DNA from: Pictodentalium vernedei
Lineage: Eukaryota > Mollusca > Scaphopoda > Dentaliida > Dentaliidae
Reading direction: 5' to 3'
Length of the DNA: 64,000 nt
NCBI GenBank assembly: GCA_031216915.1
Contig: CM062292.1
Coordinates: forward strand, 10,231,920-10,295,919
Positions 1 through 12,000 of the stretch are shown piece by piece; the first letter of the stretch is position 1, and the number at the start of each line of letters is the position of its first letter. The notes beneath the pieces were generated by a model. It searched no databases and was not told the origin of the DNA. It saw nothing but the letters and a program-made list of their open reading frames with translations. Made by a program: the position numbers and the translations under genes.

Positions 1-2330
1 CTACAGGTCGTATTTATGCAGGGATTTCATTGTAACTTGGTAGGAGGCCTCTGTTTTATGCCTAGATGAGAACGTCCCCTTTTGGGCATGATCTATCAAC
101 CGTGATGGCTGCCCAAGCCTGAAACCCAAAAACTTTTAGCACAGTCTGCAGGTCATGTTTAATGTGGAGGGATTTCATTGTAACTTGGTAGGATGATGGT
201 GTCTAGATGAGAATTTCCCCATTTGGGCATGATCCGCCAACTGTGATGACTGCCCGGGCCCAAAACCCGAAAACCTTTAGCACAGTCTACAGGTCATATT
301 TATTGAGGAATTTCATTGTAACTTGGTGGGTTGACTTCATATAATGTCTAGATGAGAACGTCCCCTTTTGGACATGATTGGGAAACTGTGACGGCTAAAG
401 GTGCCCGAAGCCCAAAAATCTTTACCACAGTCTACAGGTCATATTTATGAAGGGATTTCATTGTAACTTGGTAGGATGACTCCAAATAATGTCTAGAAGA
501 GAATGTCCTATTTTGATCGCGATCATGCAGCCTTGATAGGTGCCCGAGCCCAAAAACCTTTAGCATAGGCAAAAGGTCATATTTATGGAAGGATTTCATT
601 GTAACCTGTTAGGTTGACTCCATATAATATCTAGATGAGGACATCCCCTTTTGGTCGTGATTGGTCAGCTGTGATGGCTACAAGTGACCGAAGCCCGAAA
701 ACCTTGAGCACAGTCTACAGGTCATATTTATGAAGGGATTTCATTGTAACTTCGTAGGATCACTCCAGATGATGCCCAGATGACATTGTCCCCTTTGGTT
801 GCGATCATTCAACCATGATGGCTGCCGAAGCCTGAAAACATTTAGCACAGTCTACAAGTCATATTTATGAAGGGATTTCATTGTAACTTGGTAGGTTTAC
901 TTCATATTATGTCTAGATGAGAACATCCCCCTTTGGACATGATTGGGCAACTGTGACGGCTAAAGGTGCCTGAAGCCCAAAAACCTTTAGCACAGTCTAC
1001 AGGTCATAGTTATGAAGGGATTGCATTGTAACTTGGTAGGTTGACTCCAAATAATGTCTAGATGAGAACATCCCATTTTGGTCGTGATCATTCAGCCTTG
1101 ATGGGTGCCTGAGCCCAAAAACCTTTAGCATAGGCAAAAGGTTATATTTATAGAAGGATTTCATTGTAACCTGTTAGGTTGACTCCATATAATGCCTAGA
1201 TGATGACATCCCCTTTTGGTCGTGATTGGTCATCTGTGATGGCTACAAGTGACCGAAGCCCGAAAACCTTGAGCACAGTGTGCAGGTCATATTTATGAAG
1301 GGATTTCATTGTAACTTTGCAGGATCACTCAAGATGATGCCCACATGAGATTCTCCCCTTTGGTTGCGATCATTCAACCATGATGGCTGCCTGAGCCCGA
1401 AGCCCAAAAACCTTTAGCACAGTCTACATGTCATATTTATGAAGGGATTTCATTGTAACTTGGTATGTTGACTTCATATAATGTCTAGATGAGAACGCCC
1501 CCTTTTGGACACGATTGGGCAACTGTGACGGCTACAGGGGCTCAAAGCCCGAAAACCTTTAGAACAGTCTACAGGTCATAATTATGAAGGGATTTCATTG
1601 TAGCTTGTTAGGTTGACTCCAGATGATGCCCAGATGAGAATCTCCCCTTTTGGTTGCGATCATTCAACCATGATGGCTGCCAGAGCCCAAAGCCCAACAA
1701 CCTTGAGCACAGTCTACAAGTCATATTTATAAAGGGATTTCATTGTAACTTGGTAGGTTGACTCCAAATAATGTCTAGATGAGAACATCCCATTTTGGTC
1801 GTGATCATTCAGCCTTGATGGGTGCCTGAGCCCAAAAACCTTTAGCATAGGCAAAAGGTTATATTTATAGAAGGATTTCATTGTAACCTGTTAGGTTGAC
1901 TCCATATAATGCCTAGATGATGACATCCCCTTTTGGTCGTGATTGGTCAGCTGTGATGGCTACAAGTGACCGAAGCCCGAAAACCTTGAGCACAGTCTAC
2001 AGGTCATATTTATGAAGGGATTTCATTGTAACTTCGTAGGATCACTCCAGATGATGCCCAGATGAGAATCTCCCCTTTTGGTTGCGATCATTCAACCATG
2101 ATGGCTGCCAGAGCCCAAAGCCCAACAACCTTTAGCACAGTCTACAAGTCATATTTATAAAGGGATTTCATTGTAACTTGGTAGGTTGACTTCATATAAT
2201 GTCTAGATGAGAACGTCCCCTTTGGACGCAATTGGGAAACTGACGGCTACAGGGGCCCGGAGCCCGAAAACCTTTAGCACAGTCTACAGGCCATATTTAT
2301 GAAGGGATTTTAATGTAACATGACAGGATG
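1..2330. repeat. 143-bp tandem satellite array, about 17 units
   Basis: The phrase 'ggatttcattgtaac' recurs about 17 times, at roughly 21, 170, 306, 455, 592, 735, 878, 1017, 1157, 1300, 1446, 1588, 1734, 1872, 2018, 2163 and 2307, giving a mean unit near 143 bp. Units contain 'gtctagatgagaa', 'ccccttttgg' and 'gcacagtctacaggtcata'. A distinct variant ('agcataggcaaaaggt' followed by 'aacctgttagg') appears near 592, 1157 and 1872, so units are partly organised into a higher-order pattern. The array runs off the left edge and decays at about 2330. No coding potential is seen. Confidence 0.93.
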
Positions 2331-2590
2331 ACTCGTTTTGGAATAATTTCACTGTAACTTTTAACTTTTGTTGATATACGTTAACTGTGAGGGTCACATA
2401 CATTAACTGTGAGGTCATATTAACCCACCCCTCAGCTCTTTAGTATAGTGTACGCCTCAGCATACAGGGAACAGAAATGAACATATTCCCAATTATCACA
2501 ATTCTTGTCTTATTTCATAATCCTTTCATAAACATTGAACATTATCCTTTTCATCAAACACAACACACAAGTTAAGCTACAGTGTCATTG
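2331..2590. other. Low-complexity flank without a gene
   Basis: AT-rich sequence that follows the decay of the 143-bp array. It has a short internal duplication ('ttaactgtgagg' at about 2379 and 2404). I see no ORF, RNA gene or mobile-element end. Confidence 0.5.
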
Positions 2591-2594
2591 ACAC

Positions 2595-3180
2595 TTTCAT
2601 TAGGCAGGTCTTGGCTGCCTATATAGCAGGGACCGATCAGGACTATTTAAAATACGCTCTAGCCTCGGAGCCTATCTTTTCAATTCATGCGCCAGATTTC
2701 AATTTACGGAGTCACACTGCTGTTTGTAACACACACTGCAAGTATGTAATAGCTCTCATCATTTTCATTTAGTAAACTATAGAAAACATTAATCTTCACT
2801 GTGGTTTCTGATCAAGTCTTGGCTGCCTATTTAGGCAGCCAAGATTTGATCAGAAACCACAGTGAAGATTAATGCTTGGTAATTAAGACTTGAAGTATTA
2901 ACTTAAGCACTCTACAACAATGATAAATGATAATTATATATATAATACATGTAAGAGTGTCTCTCTCGATTATTCATCGAAAGAATATCAAAATATGATC
3001 TGAGAAGTTACGCGTCAACTGAGAAGCCTATTTCTGAGATTTGAGAGCCAGGTCCTGATGTTTCAGAACCAAATACGCACTGGCGCATGCCCAGGTGGGT
3101 CCCTGCACCTCTACCTTGGTACTTGTTTTTAGGCAGGTCTTGGCTGCCTATATAGACAGCCAAGACTTGCCATAAAACAG
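2595..3180. mobile_element. Palindromic MITE-like cluster with 'ggtcttggctgcctat' hairpins
   Basis: Three hairpin-forming copies of 'aggtcttggctgcctat' occur near 2605, 2815 and 3132. The central one (2787-2874) is a near-perfect 88-bp inverted repeat with one mismatch, centred on 'cctatttagg'. The outer ones are shorter. The likely origin is small palindromic DNA transposons, but I cannot fix termini or target-site duplications. Confidence 0.5.
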
Positions 3181-3542
3181 CAGCAAAGTCACAGGATGGA
3201 GACTGTCAAAGTGTAGCAAAAATATCTAAAAATCTCTAGGGCCTCAAGGGTTAAGAAAATATATGATTGCTAGTAAGAGAGAATTGATATCTTGGGTGCC
3301 AGTGGGTGGGCTGTTGGGTGGGGAGTGAGGTGGGGTTATCACAGGCTTTCAACCCCCCCCCCCCCCCAGCAATACCCCTGAACACTTGACCTAACATGAC
3401 CAGAGAATGAGACCTACAGAAAACGTTAGTGAATACAGTTAAAACTAGAAGTCCTGTCATGAAATGCGCGCAAATAGCACGTCGATCTGTGCGTTGATCT
3501 ACGCGTTAGGACCATGGTAAGGCTAACAAATTATGTACATAT

Positions 3543-3628
3543 GGCCTGTGCACAAGCAATGTTTCAGCCAATGGACCTCCGGGGAACCCGGAGGTCCATT
3601 GGCAGAAACATTGCCTGTGTTTGCTATG
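3543..3628. repeat. Near-perfect inverted repeat (hairpin)
   Basis: 'gcaatgtttcagccaatgg' followed by 'acctccgg' is mirrored by 'ccggaggt' and 'ccattggcagaaacattgc', with a very short loop. It is a probable MITE core or fold-back element. No terminal duplication was identified. Confidence 0.65.
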
Positions 3629-3938
3629 AGTAACCAGGAGAATCTGCCGTGCTTTGGATGCCATTCGACTTAGCAATTGCGTGCAATTCATACACGCAAT
3701 TAGGCCTAGATAAGCGCACACTTCATGACAGGGCATCTTGTTTTAACTGTAGCTACAAATTTTCATTTTTTGCCTCAAAAACATACCTTATGACCCCTTA
3801 GGTTGGTTTGATTTGGGCATGATGGTGAACACGGACCCATAAAAGAAAAAAAAAAGTGCTACCCTCTCGTCTTCTCTGCATCTGCTTTGAATGCTTTTCA
3901 TTTGCCTTCACTTAGACACCGAGACTACACCATCCTTG

Positions 3939-4188
3939 TTAACTGGTAGAGTGCTGAATTATTTTTGGCCATCAAAATTTGTTCACAGATCTTTGCCTTG
4001 TTACAATTTATGGGAGAGTGCCTAAAGGCACTCTCCCATAAATTGTAACAAGACAAGTCCCTACAGACTAAATAATATCACTTCAAAGATAATATGAAGC
4101 ACATCCACTGAATTTGAAGCCTTCAAGTTGCAGTACCTTCACCTCAGAGTAAAGCCCAAATATGGGCTTCCAGCACTCTACCAGTTAA
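3939..4188. mobile_element. TTAA-bounded MITE, family C
   Basis: Starts TTAA-CTGGTAGAGTGCTG and ends CAGCACTCTACCAG-TTAA, so the terminal inverted repeats are at least 14 bp with TTAA duplicated outside. A second perfect hairpin lies in the middle (about 3998-4053: 'ccttgttacaatttatggg', 'agagtgcc' and their mirror). TTAA duplication is the hallmark of piggyBac-type transposition. Assignment to that superfamily is inference, since no transposase is present. Confidence 0.8.
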
Positions 4189-4342
4189 GGGCCTCATTGA
4201 TATAAATAGATGAGATCAAGTCTTATACAGAGAGAACCAGTGGAAGATAATCTGTGTTGATAGTCTTATATTCGACACTGTCGACACAGATTCCTTTCTG
4301 CTGGAAAGAATCTTCAGATATTATAAGTTATTCCGTTTGTTG

Positions 4343-4450
4343 ATAGGGGACATGGTCTCACATTCCCTGCATGAAATTTATATTCAACCAAGACATCAGC
4401 GGAGGTTGAATATATGTTTCATGCAGGGAGCGTGAGACCATGTCCCCTGT
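4343..4450. repeat. Long inverted repeat around 'aggggacatggtctca'
   Basis: The left arm runs from 'aggggacatggtctcac' through 'ccctgcatgaaa' and 'atattcaacc'. The right arm mirrors it through 'ggttgaatata', 'tttcatgcaggg' and 'gtgagaccatgtcccct'. The arms are about 43 bp with a few mismatches around a short loop. Confidence 0.65.
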
Positions 4451-5345
4451 ATATGTCCCGTTCTTACACAAGTAAAATTGAATTGGAAAAAAAATCTTTA
4501 TTCAATGTTTACATATGCAATCAAAGGGGCGAGATGCTCTCGATTCGTTTCAGTTTATGTTACAGTAAATTAATGAAAAGAGAGCTTATAATCTAATCGG
4601 TTTCATAAATAATTACCCATGTTTACACAACTAATCTTTTTGTACGTAATAACGGCACTTTTGTGTGTATTTTACTTCAGTTAGATGTATTTGTCTCAGT
4701 TGATTTCAAGTGAAAAAAAGACATTGCGATGAACTGTTGCTCATGGCAATGAGATGCTTTCCTTGACAGTGAACATAAGAATCGCTGACAGTAGACATAT
4801 GCGCGGGCCCGGCGACATAAAATAAAATCAACAAGGCATTGACCAATCACTGCAAGGTATTGCGGTTGGTATCGGGACATAGCTGTTATGTCAGGTAAAT
4901 GATTCAAAAGCGTGTTTGGTAATAGGTATGATTAAAAAAGGCATCATCCAGGTAATATCTCATGTTAAAAAATTCAAAGAGAGAGATAAAGGTCCCCTGG
5001 GTTATTCACTGGGGTCAGCTGGCTGAACATGCACCAATCTGAAAAAATAAGAGTGAATTTATTGAATATCAAGAATTAGAACATGTATGCCATTGCAGTT
5101 GTTTCTAGTCAATTGTCTTCTGACTATCCTAGTAGACGGCATTTGACCAGAAACAACGGGTGGGATTTTATCATTTCCAGCTAGTGTTATTCAAAACATC
5201 AGTTTCAGAGCTGAGTGGATGGTGACTACAACCTTCTAGGTGTTAAACTGTGCTCATATTTCTTTAGCTTTTCAACAGATTTAATAACTTTGGTGGAAAT
5301 TCCACTCTAGGTGTTTTGTTTTCAGCTTTCTTGTGTTTTTCACTT
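4451..5345. other. No supported gene
   Basis: AT-rich sequence. The short ORFs here lack codon structure, recognisable domains or neighbouring signals, and I see no repeat boundary in this stretch. Confidence 0.4.
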
Positions 5346-5349
5346 TTAG

Positions 5350-5562
5350 TTAACCCCCTGCACACTTATGTCCAAATATCTAAATTTCAGGCAGAAAAAA
5401 TTTCCCATAATGCAACTAGAAATTTAACCAATTCAATTTCGTTTGACAGAGCTCACTGAGCTCTGTCAAACGAGATTGAATTGGTTAAATTTCTAGATGC
5501 ATTATGGGAAAAAACAGCTTCCTGAAATTTTGGTGTATTGACATCAGAGTGAAGGGAGTTAA
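5350..5562. mobile_element. TTAA-bounded palindromic MITE, family B
   Basis: TTAA-CCCCCTGCACAC at the left and GAAGGGAG-TTAA at the right enclose a long palindrome centred at about 5456 ('gtttgacagagctcac' / 'gtgagctctgtcaaac'). The arms extend out through 'attcaatttcg', 'tttaaccaa' and 'cccataatgcaa'. It is a non-autonomous element, and the same hairpin core recurs at about 6048 and 8791. Confidence 0.75.
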
Positions 5563-6062
5563 CTCTCTGCATACCTTAGAACAATAACAGAAATTTTTAC
5601 CATAAAAAATGAATTTGATTATGAGAATAATTAAACGCACAGTACATCGAGAGTGGAGTTCAAGTAAAACACCCTGAGAGTGGACTTTCCACACAATTAA
5701 TTTAAGTTCTGTGAACTCCTAGCACTTTGGCAACAGAATTTTCTCTAATCAATGTGTTTATCTCTTGTTTAACTCTTTACCTAACGAATCGCCCGCATCC
5801 ACCCGCACAATGTGCAAATTCAGCAGTTGAAAAAATATTATTTTTCAAAAACTTTCAACAAAACCATATCATGTGACCCCTCGTTGGAATGAGCTCGCCG
5901 AGCTCGTTCCAAAGAGGGGTCAAATGATATGGTTTTGTTGAGATTTGTGGAAAAATTTGAAAAAATGGTATTTAAAATAATAAATTTTGATATCGTCTGC
6001 GTTGGGTAAAGGGTTAACTATGAATTTAACCAATCATATCTTGTTTGACAGAGCTCACTGGC
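5563..6062. mobile_element. Family B MITE interrupted by a family A MITE
   Basis: The segment left of 5769 (from about 5710: 'aactcctagcac', 'caacagaattttct') and the segment right of 6017 ('ctatgaatttaacca', 'ttgtttgacagagctc') are the two parts of one family B half-element, as judged against the copy at 8686-8898 read in reverse. They are separated exactly at a TTAA by the family A element. The stretch 5563-5710 is less certain. Confidence 0.6.
5769..6017. mobile_element. TTAA-bounded palindromic MITE, family A (copy 1)
   Basis: Ends are TTAA-CTCTTTACCTAACG and CGTTGGGTAAAGGG-TTAA. The centre is a long hairpin ('gacccctcgttggaa', 'gagctcgccgagctc', 'ttccaaagaggggtc') with flanking 'caaaaccatatca' arms. 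It is closely similar to the copy at 15884-16132. It sits inside an older family B element (see the interrupted copy), so it transposed after family B. Confidence 0.8.
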
Positions 6063-6189
6063 ATAATTACAAAAATAAAATGAAAAACCACCGTTCCTCA
6101 TGGAATTTTACAAAAAATATCCTGCGACACATACAATCTACTTTGTGGAGCCTAACAGGGGTATGGAGTATTGAATTAAGAGGAATTTA

Positions 6190-6400
6190 GTTATTTTCCT
6201 CCTGTATTCCACTGATAAATTGAGCATTAATTCTATTATCTGTTATTTGATACAGCTCATGGAGCTCTTGTCACACAAGATAAAATTGGACAGATTGAGA
6301 AATCAGTTCATTTCAGTGGAACTCTTTGATCACAAGAATTTTGATTCACTTAATAGGTGTTTACTGTATATTCTATATGCAATTAAGTCAAATTTGTGCT
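6190..6400. repeat. Decayed family B-like palindrome
   Basis: A weak palindrome at about 6248-6290 ('ttgatacagctcatggag', 'ctcttgtcacacaagat') resembles the family B core ('ttgacagagctcactgag') at low identity. It is probably an old copy, and I cannot define its ends. Confidence 0.35.
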
Positions 6401-6659
6401 GAGTGTATAGTAAATGGTTTGGTGTTTAGAAGTCAAATGCAACTACCAGGATTATTTGAGAAATACCTTATTGGACTGTACCGTATTTATTTTTTTGTGG
6501 AAATTTCACTAATGGGTGGTTTTGCAGTGAATCATTATATTTATTCAAATGTATTTCATTTAGAGAGTAATTTATTTCTCGTTTTTATATGTTTTTATTT
6601 TGGTTTGTAAAATCTATGTTTTTGTTATTGAGAGATGGTAATATTTCCCCATTATTTCA

Positions 6660-7127
6660 TTATTTACACAACAAAGATCTCTCTGAGAGTTCTCTATAAT
6701 AATAATAATAACAACACTTTGGCCAGCCGCTGATTTGTCGCGGTTCTCGGACAAGAAGGTCATGGCTACCCCTGCACCCCAACTGCCTCCCTATTCCCAC
6801 GCTTCTCCTCTCCTCCCAACACTCCGAGACGAACTGCTTGATGACATCCCTTGCCCCATTCTTCCCAATCTCTCCGATTAGCATATTAACCCTCTCCTTT
6901 GAGTCTCCCCCTAACCACATGTCCTTCATTCTCCCATCCCACTTCCCCATTATACTCCCAGTGAATCTCATTCTTTTAGACTGATACTTTGGGCATTCTA
7001 GAAGAAAGTGTTCCAGGGTCTCCACCATGCCCAAGTTACACATCTGGCACTCCCTTTCACCGTCTTTCCCAATTTTTCCCCTCAGCTCCAGGGATCGCGA
7101 CCTCAGCTTGAACAACAGTGACCCACA
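6660..7127 (-). pseudogene. 3' end of a non-LTR retrotransposon reverse-transcriptase ORF (5'-truncated)
   Basis: The minus strand stays open for about 150 codons. It encodes a zinc-knuckle of the pattern C-x2-C-x(11-12)-H-x4-C ('CQMCNLG', 'EHFLLECPKY'), the usual C-terminal module of LINE reverse transcriptases, followed by a basic/charged stretch and then a (TTA)n-type tail that reads as poly-Tyr. The catalytic RT and endonuclease regions are absent, because the copy stops abruptly at about 7127, typical of 5' truncation during target-primed reverse transcription. A second, more decayed copy of the same 3' end lies at 31425-31850. The clade cannot be fixed from this fragment. Confidence 0.75.
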
Positions 7128-7930
7128 GTCCCTGTTAATTGAATACTCCTGTTAATTGAATAATTTTCATTGGCAAAGTGGCTACTCAATTAAGAGGGTT
7201 ACACTATACTGTTCTTGGTAAGTAATGCCTGCAGTGGAAGTTCCCTATATGTATAATCTATTAACTAAATTTGGGATCATTATTATGTTATTTGTTATAT
7301 AGATGTTTTGTGATCTAGCGCGGTATATATGTTCTCATTTATCTCCATATTGATGCAAGGGCAGTCCGCAATTAACAGTCATCATATATACCATATTTAG
7401 TCAATATTAGTGACCAAGAAGCCTGGAAAGCAGACTGTCATCTGAGGTCCATGGAGGTTCAGTTTTGTGATGCTACCCTGCACGACAGGACAGCATCACC
7501 AAATTTATCCTCTGAACCTCAGTGTGAATCAAGGACTTAACCCCAAACAGAGAGAGGTATCCAGAGGATAAATCAGCCCACTGTGTGGGATAACATTGGC
7601 AAATTCACCCAGTGCAGACCAAGTTCTACAAATGACAGATTGCTTATATCCCGGCTTGGTGCCCAAATAGGTTATATATGAAGTCTGTTAGTGTTAATTC
7701 CATATTGACCTCCAGTCTAACAAACGTGAGACAATTTTATCTTACTGAACTAACATCTACAATCAGTAATAAATGATAGAATTCTTATTTGTTTAACATG
7801 AAGTGGTTATCATCTGCTGACATTTTTAAAAGATCAATGAACAAAGGGGAGATCACACTTCACTGTCAGCCTTATATAGATTTTGATTGGTCGAATATAA
7901 TGTATATCCAGCTTCCAGGTTACCTTTTAA
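7128..7930. other. No supported gene; one imperfect hairpin
   Basis: Contains a moderate inverted repeat at about 7447-7522 ('gaggttcag', 'gatgct' mirrored by 'agcatc', 'ctgaacctc'). Otherwise I see no features here. Confidence 0.45.
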
Positions 7931-7934
7931 ACCA

Positions 7935-8350
7935 GTGTCCCCATAGAAACCGTAGGAAGTGATGTAGTGCCTGTTTACTTTGGTAAACAAGCTCTGTTTT
8001 ACAGGCAAACTAGGAACTGGTTACGAATGTTGGGGTGGGGGAGGGAGGTAAACAAGCTGTTTTACAGTTAAAATAGGACCCGGCTACCAATGTTGGGGGG
8101 GGGGGGGGGGGGAGGATCCTCTAAAATGGACAACGTAAATGATTGGCTGGAGTTGACTTTATATCCATGTTGCAGTCATGATTTGCCATTGTGCAGAATT
8201 ATGTTACCTTCAACACCAATAAATAATGAATAAATAAATAAATAAATAAATAATTGAATAAATGAATGAATGAATGAATGAATGAATGAATGAATGAATG
8301 AATGAATGAATGAATGAATGAATGAATGAATGAATGAATGAATGAATAAA
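7935..8350 (+). mobile_element. Headless SINE-like element with an expanded (AATG)n tail
   Basis: The body begins near 'ccccatagaaaccgtagg' and contains 'gtgcctgtttact', 'ggtaaacaagctctg' and 'tctaaaatggacaacgt'. Its 3' end has 'gatttgccattgtgcagaat' followed by 'caacaccaataaata', the same 3' tail as the tRNA- and 5S-headed SINEs here. A poly(G) run splits the body (about 8096-8112). The AATA tail has expanded into about 20 AATG units (8262-8346). Related copies are at about 13187 and 21546. Confidence 0.65.
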
Positions 8351-8685
8351 TTAAAAACCAGTGTAATCTCAGATACTTGTAGAAAATAAGATACAGAAAT
8401 ATATGCTGAAAGTGACCTTGGATATCATTAAAAAAATAATCTGAACTCCATCAGGTAAATATACAATGAAGATGTTAATAATTTTTAATTTGATTTAGGC
8501 ATTTAGAAGTGAAGGTGCTTACTTTGTTCTTTCTCTGAAGAATACATTTGGCTAATTACTTGCTGTGTTGTGTTTGAAATTTGTTCTTGAAAAGTACAGT
8601 ACAATTGACATGAACTTGTCATAATCCACGCGTGATGTCCACATTTGTGTTTACAAGGTAATAAAAATCATCAGCAATATTTTAA
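8351..8685. other. No supported gene
   Basis: AT-rich spacer between the SINE-like tail and a family B MITE, with nothing recognisable in it. Confidence 0.4.
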
Positions 8686-8898
8686 TTAACCCTCTGCATC
8701 CTGATGTCAAAATGGCAAAGGTTTCAGCAGCATATATTTCCCATAATACTCTTGGATATTTAACCAAATATACCTTGTTTGACAGAGCTCAGTGAGCTCT
8801 GTCAAACAAGGTATAATTGGTTAAATTCATAGTTAAATAAGAGCAAAACACAGTGATCATAGAAAATTCTGTTGCACTACCAGTGTGTTAGAGGTTAA
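8686..8898. mobile_element. TTAA-bounded palindromic MITE, family B (complete reference copy)
   Basis: TTAA-CCCTCTGCATC at the left and GTTAGAGG-TTAA at the right. The core hairpin is 'accttgtttgacagagctca' and its mirror around 8791. It is used here as the reference to recognise the broken copy at 5710-6062. Confidence 0.78.
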
Positions 8899-9079
8899 TG
8901 ATGCACTGGGTGCTTCATTAATTACATTTTGATGATTATTCCTATAATTAGAATGTGGAATATTATATTATTGCGTCTGTGGAAACATTGCCCACCTGTG
9001 GAAAGTAACCAGTCCATGGCAGTTGCACCATATAATCGTTACTCTTGTATTGTTGGGGTTTTTAGTTGCTTAATTTTTA

Positions 9080-12000
9080 TGTCTCCCCTTCCCAGAAGGG
9101 AGACATATTGTTTTAGTGCATATTCTTCTTCTCCTTCTTCTCCTTCTTCTTTTTCTTCTTCTTCTTCTTCTTCTTCTTCTCATACAAACTTTGTCCGGGC
9201 CATAACTTTTTTGTCTTTTGACCTACACCTTAGATCCTTGGCATGTGGATGTATCACCATGAGCCGGTGTGCAGTGTACCATAGTGACCTTCATGTGACC
9301 TTGACCTTTGACCTGAAGGTCAGATTTATGTGTTTTTTTAAGGGAAACATCACACAAACTTTGTCCTTCTTCTTTTTCTTCTTCTTCTTCTTCTTCTTCT
9401 TCTTCTCATACAAACTTTGTCCGGGCCATAACTTTTTTATCTTTTGACCTACACCTTAGATACTTGGCATGTGGATGTATCACCATGAACCGGTGTGCAG
9501 TGTACCATAGTGACATTCATGTGACCTTTGACCTGAAGGTCAGATTTATGCACTTTTTTAAGATAAACTGTTGGGACCAGAACTTTTTAGCTCACCTGAC
9601 TGAAAGTCAGGGTGAGCTTTTCTGATCACTTTTCGTCCGTCGTCCGTCGTCCGGCGTCCGTCGTCCGGCGTGAAGGTGGTGTTTGGGTCTTTTTCTTCCA
9701 AACCACTGGCCGCATGTTAATGAAATTTCATGTGAGTAGGGGTTATATAGCGGCATTTTGATTTTTGGGCAAATTAGGTTTCGGCTCATATTGAGCAGAG
9801 GGGTGGGGCAAAAATGCTCCAATTCTTAAAAAATCTTCTTCTCAAGAACCAGCAATAGCAGAGACTTGATATTTGGTATGCAGCTTCCTTTTGAGGTGTA
9901 GACTCAAGTTTGTTCAAGAGAAGTTCGTAGGTCTATACTTGGCGATGTTATGGGAGGAGCAAAAATTTTGGCCCCACCCCAAATTTCTATTTTTTAAACC
10001 GAGAGGCCAATTTGAACCAAATTTTATGTGAGGGCTTATTGGGTCATAAGTACCTAATTTATGCAGAAATTTTTTTTCCTGTAGCCCCGTGGGAACCACA
10101 GGAGCTAAAAATAGAAAAAAATTAAAACGCCTATATCTCAAAAACTGCACGGCAGTGAGAATTTTTATTTGGTGTGAAGCTTTCTTGGGACCAACAGAAA
10201 GGATTGGTAAAAAAAAATTGCTATCGGTTTTATCATAGGGTACTTTTTCGGGACTCTGAAAAAGTGCTGAGTCAGTATTTTTTAACACAGTAGGCAATGG
10301 GAAAAAAATAAAGAATTGTTTTCTTCCAAACCACTGCTCTAAAAGCTTTCATATTTTACATATAACATCTTTGGAACATTGATTCACATATTTGTAGAAA
10401 TCAAATTCCTCAGTCCATATTTGGGTTCCCTATGGGAACCCAAATGTTCAAATTAGTGCAATATGAGGGATATATTTTAAAAATCTTCTTCTTCGGATCC
10501 ACAAATCAGAATCTTTTGATATTTGCTATGCATCATCCTTAGGGGGGTGAGATTGATGTTTGTTCAAGCCAAGTCCCTGAGTTCATATTTGGACTCCCTT
10601 TGGGAACCCAAATTGTAACTTAGTGCAATACGAGGTATATTCTTTTAAAATCTTCTTCTTCGCATCCACCGGTCAGAATCTTTTGATATTTGGTATACAG
10701 TATGCTTAGGGAGGTGAGATTCAAGTTTGTTCAAGTCAAGTCCTTCGGCTCATATTTGGTCTCCCTGTGGGAGCCCAAATTATAACTTAGTTCAATATGA
10801 GGAATATTCTTTAAAAAAAATTTTTTTTTCAGATCCACCAGTCAAAATGTTTTGATATTTGATGTACAGCATTCTTAGGGGCTGAGAGTGAAGTTTGGTA
10901 AAGCCAAGTACCTGGGTTCATATTTGGGCTCACTGTGGGAGCCCAAATTATACCAAAATTTTTATTTTCCAAACCAAAAAGTCGATTTGAACCAAATTTG
11001 ATATGAGGGCTTATTGGGTCATAAGTACCTAATTTATGCCGAAAATTGTTTTCCTGTCCCCCACGGGAACTGCAGGAGCTAAAAAAATTTTTTCTTTTTA
11101 AATGCCCATATCTCCAGAACTACATGGCACTGAGAATTTTTATATGGTGTGAAGCTTCCTTAGGACCGGAAGAAAAAAATGGTAAAAATTTTATCATAAG
11201 GTTCTTTTCTAGGACTAAAAGTGCCGAGTCATCATTTTTTAACAGTGTAGCTAATGGGAATAACGTTGAAGAATCTTCTTCTCCCAAAACACTGCTTCAG
11301 AAGCTTTTATTTTTGGGCTCCCTATGGGAGCCCATGTATAACTTAGTTCAGTATGAGAAATATTCTTAAAAAATCTTTTTTTTCTGTTACTCCTGTCAGA
11401 ATCTTTTGATATTTGATTTTTGATTTTCTTAGAAGTGGCAAATTGAAGTTTGTTCAAGTTCTGCTTTATTGATAAAATTGGGCCCAGTAGTAACCAATTC
11501 CTGCATTGAAAGCCCTGTAAAGTGGGCAGTGATAGGCATAAACGATTGACCAAACTTGATATTATAATTACGCCTCTGTAAGATGTAGCCTTAGATGCTG
11601 AAAGTGACCTTAAATTCCAATAAATAAATAGATAAATTATTGAGTACCCAATATGGGTATCTAACATATGAACACTCGGGGTTACTAAGTAGAGAAAACA
11701 CTTTTATGTTGAAAAACTGATAATAACCACAAGGCAGAATCCCTTGCTATTTTGGTGATATGACTCGGCCAGTATCAGGTGAGCGCCCTCAGGCCCCGTG
11801 GGGCCTCTTGTTTTGTATTTCGAGTCAGGCTTTTAGATATTTGGCATGTGGATGTATCACCATAAGCTGGTGTGTAGCGTACCATTGTGACCTTCATGTG
11901 ACATTGACCTTTGATCTGAAGGTCAGATTTGTTCTTTTTTCAAGAAAACTTTGTCCGGACCAAAACTTGTTTGTCTTTTGGGCCAGGCCTTAGATATTTG

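Noticed and set aside
8929-9447. 172-codon ORF with Ser/Phe runs
   Set aside because: The runs are CTT microsatellite and the rest is element G repeat. No coding evidence.
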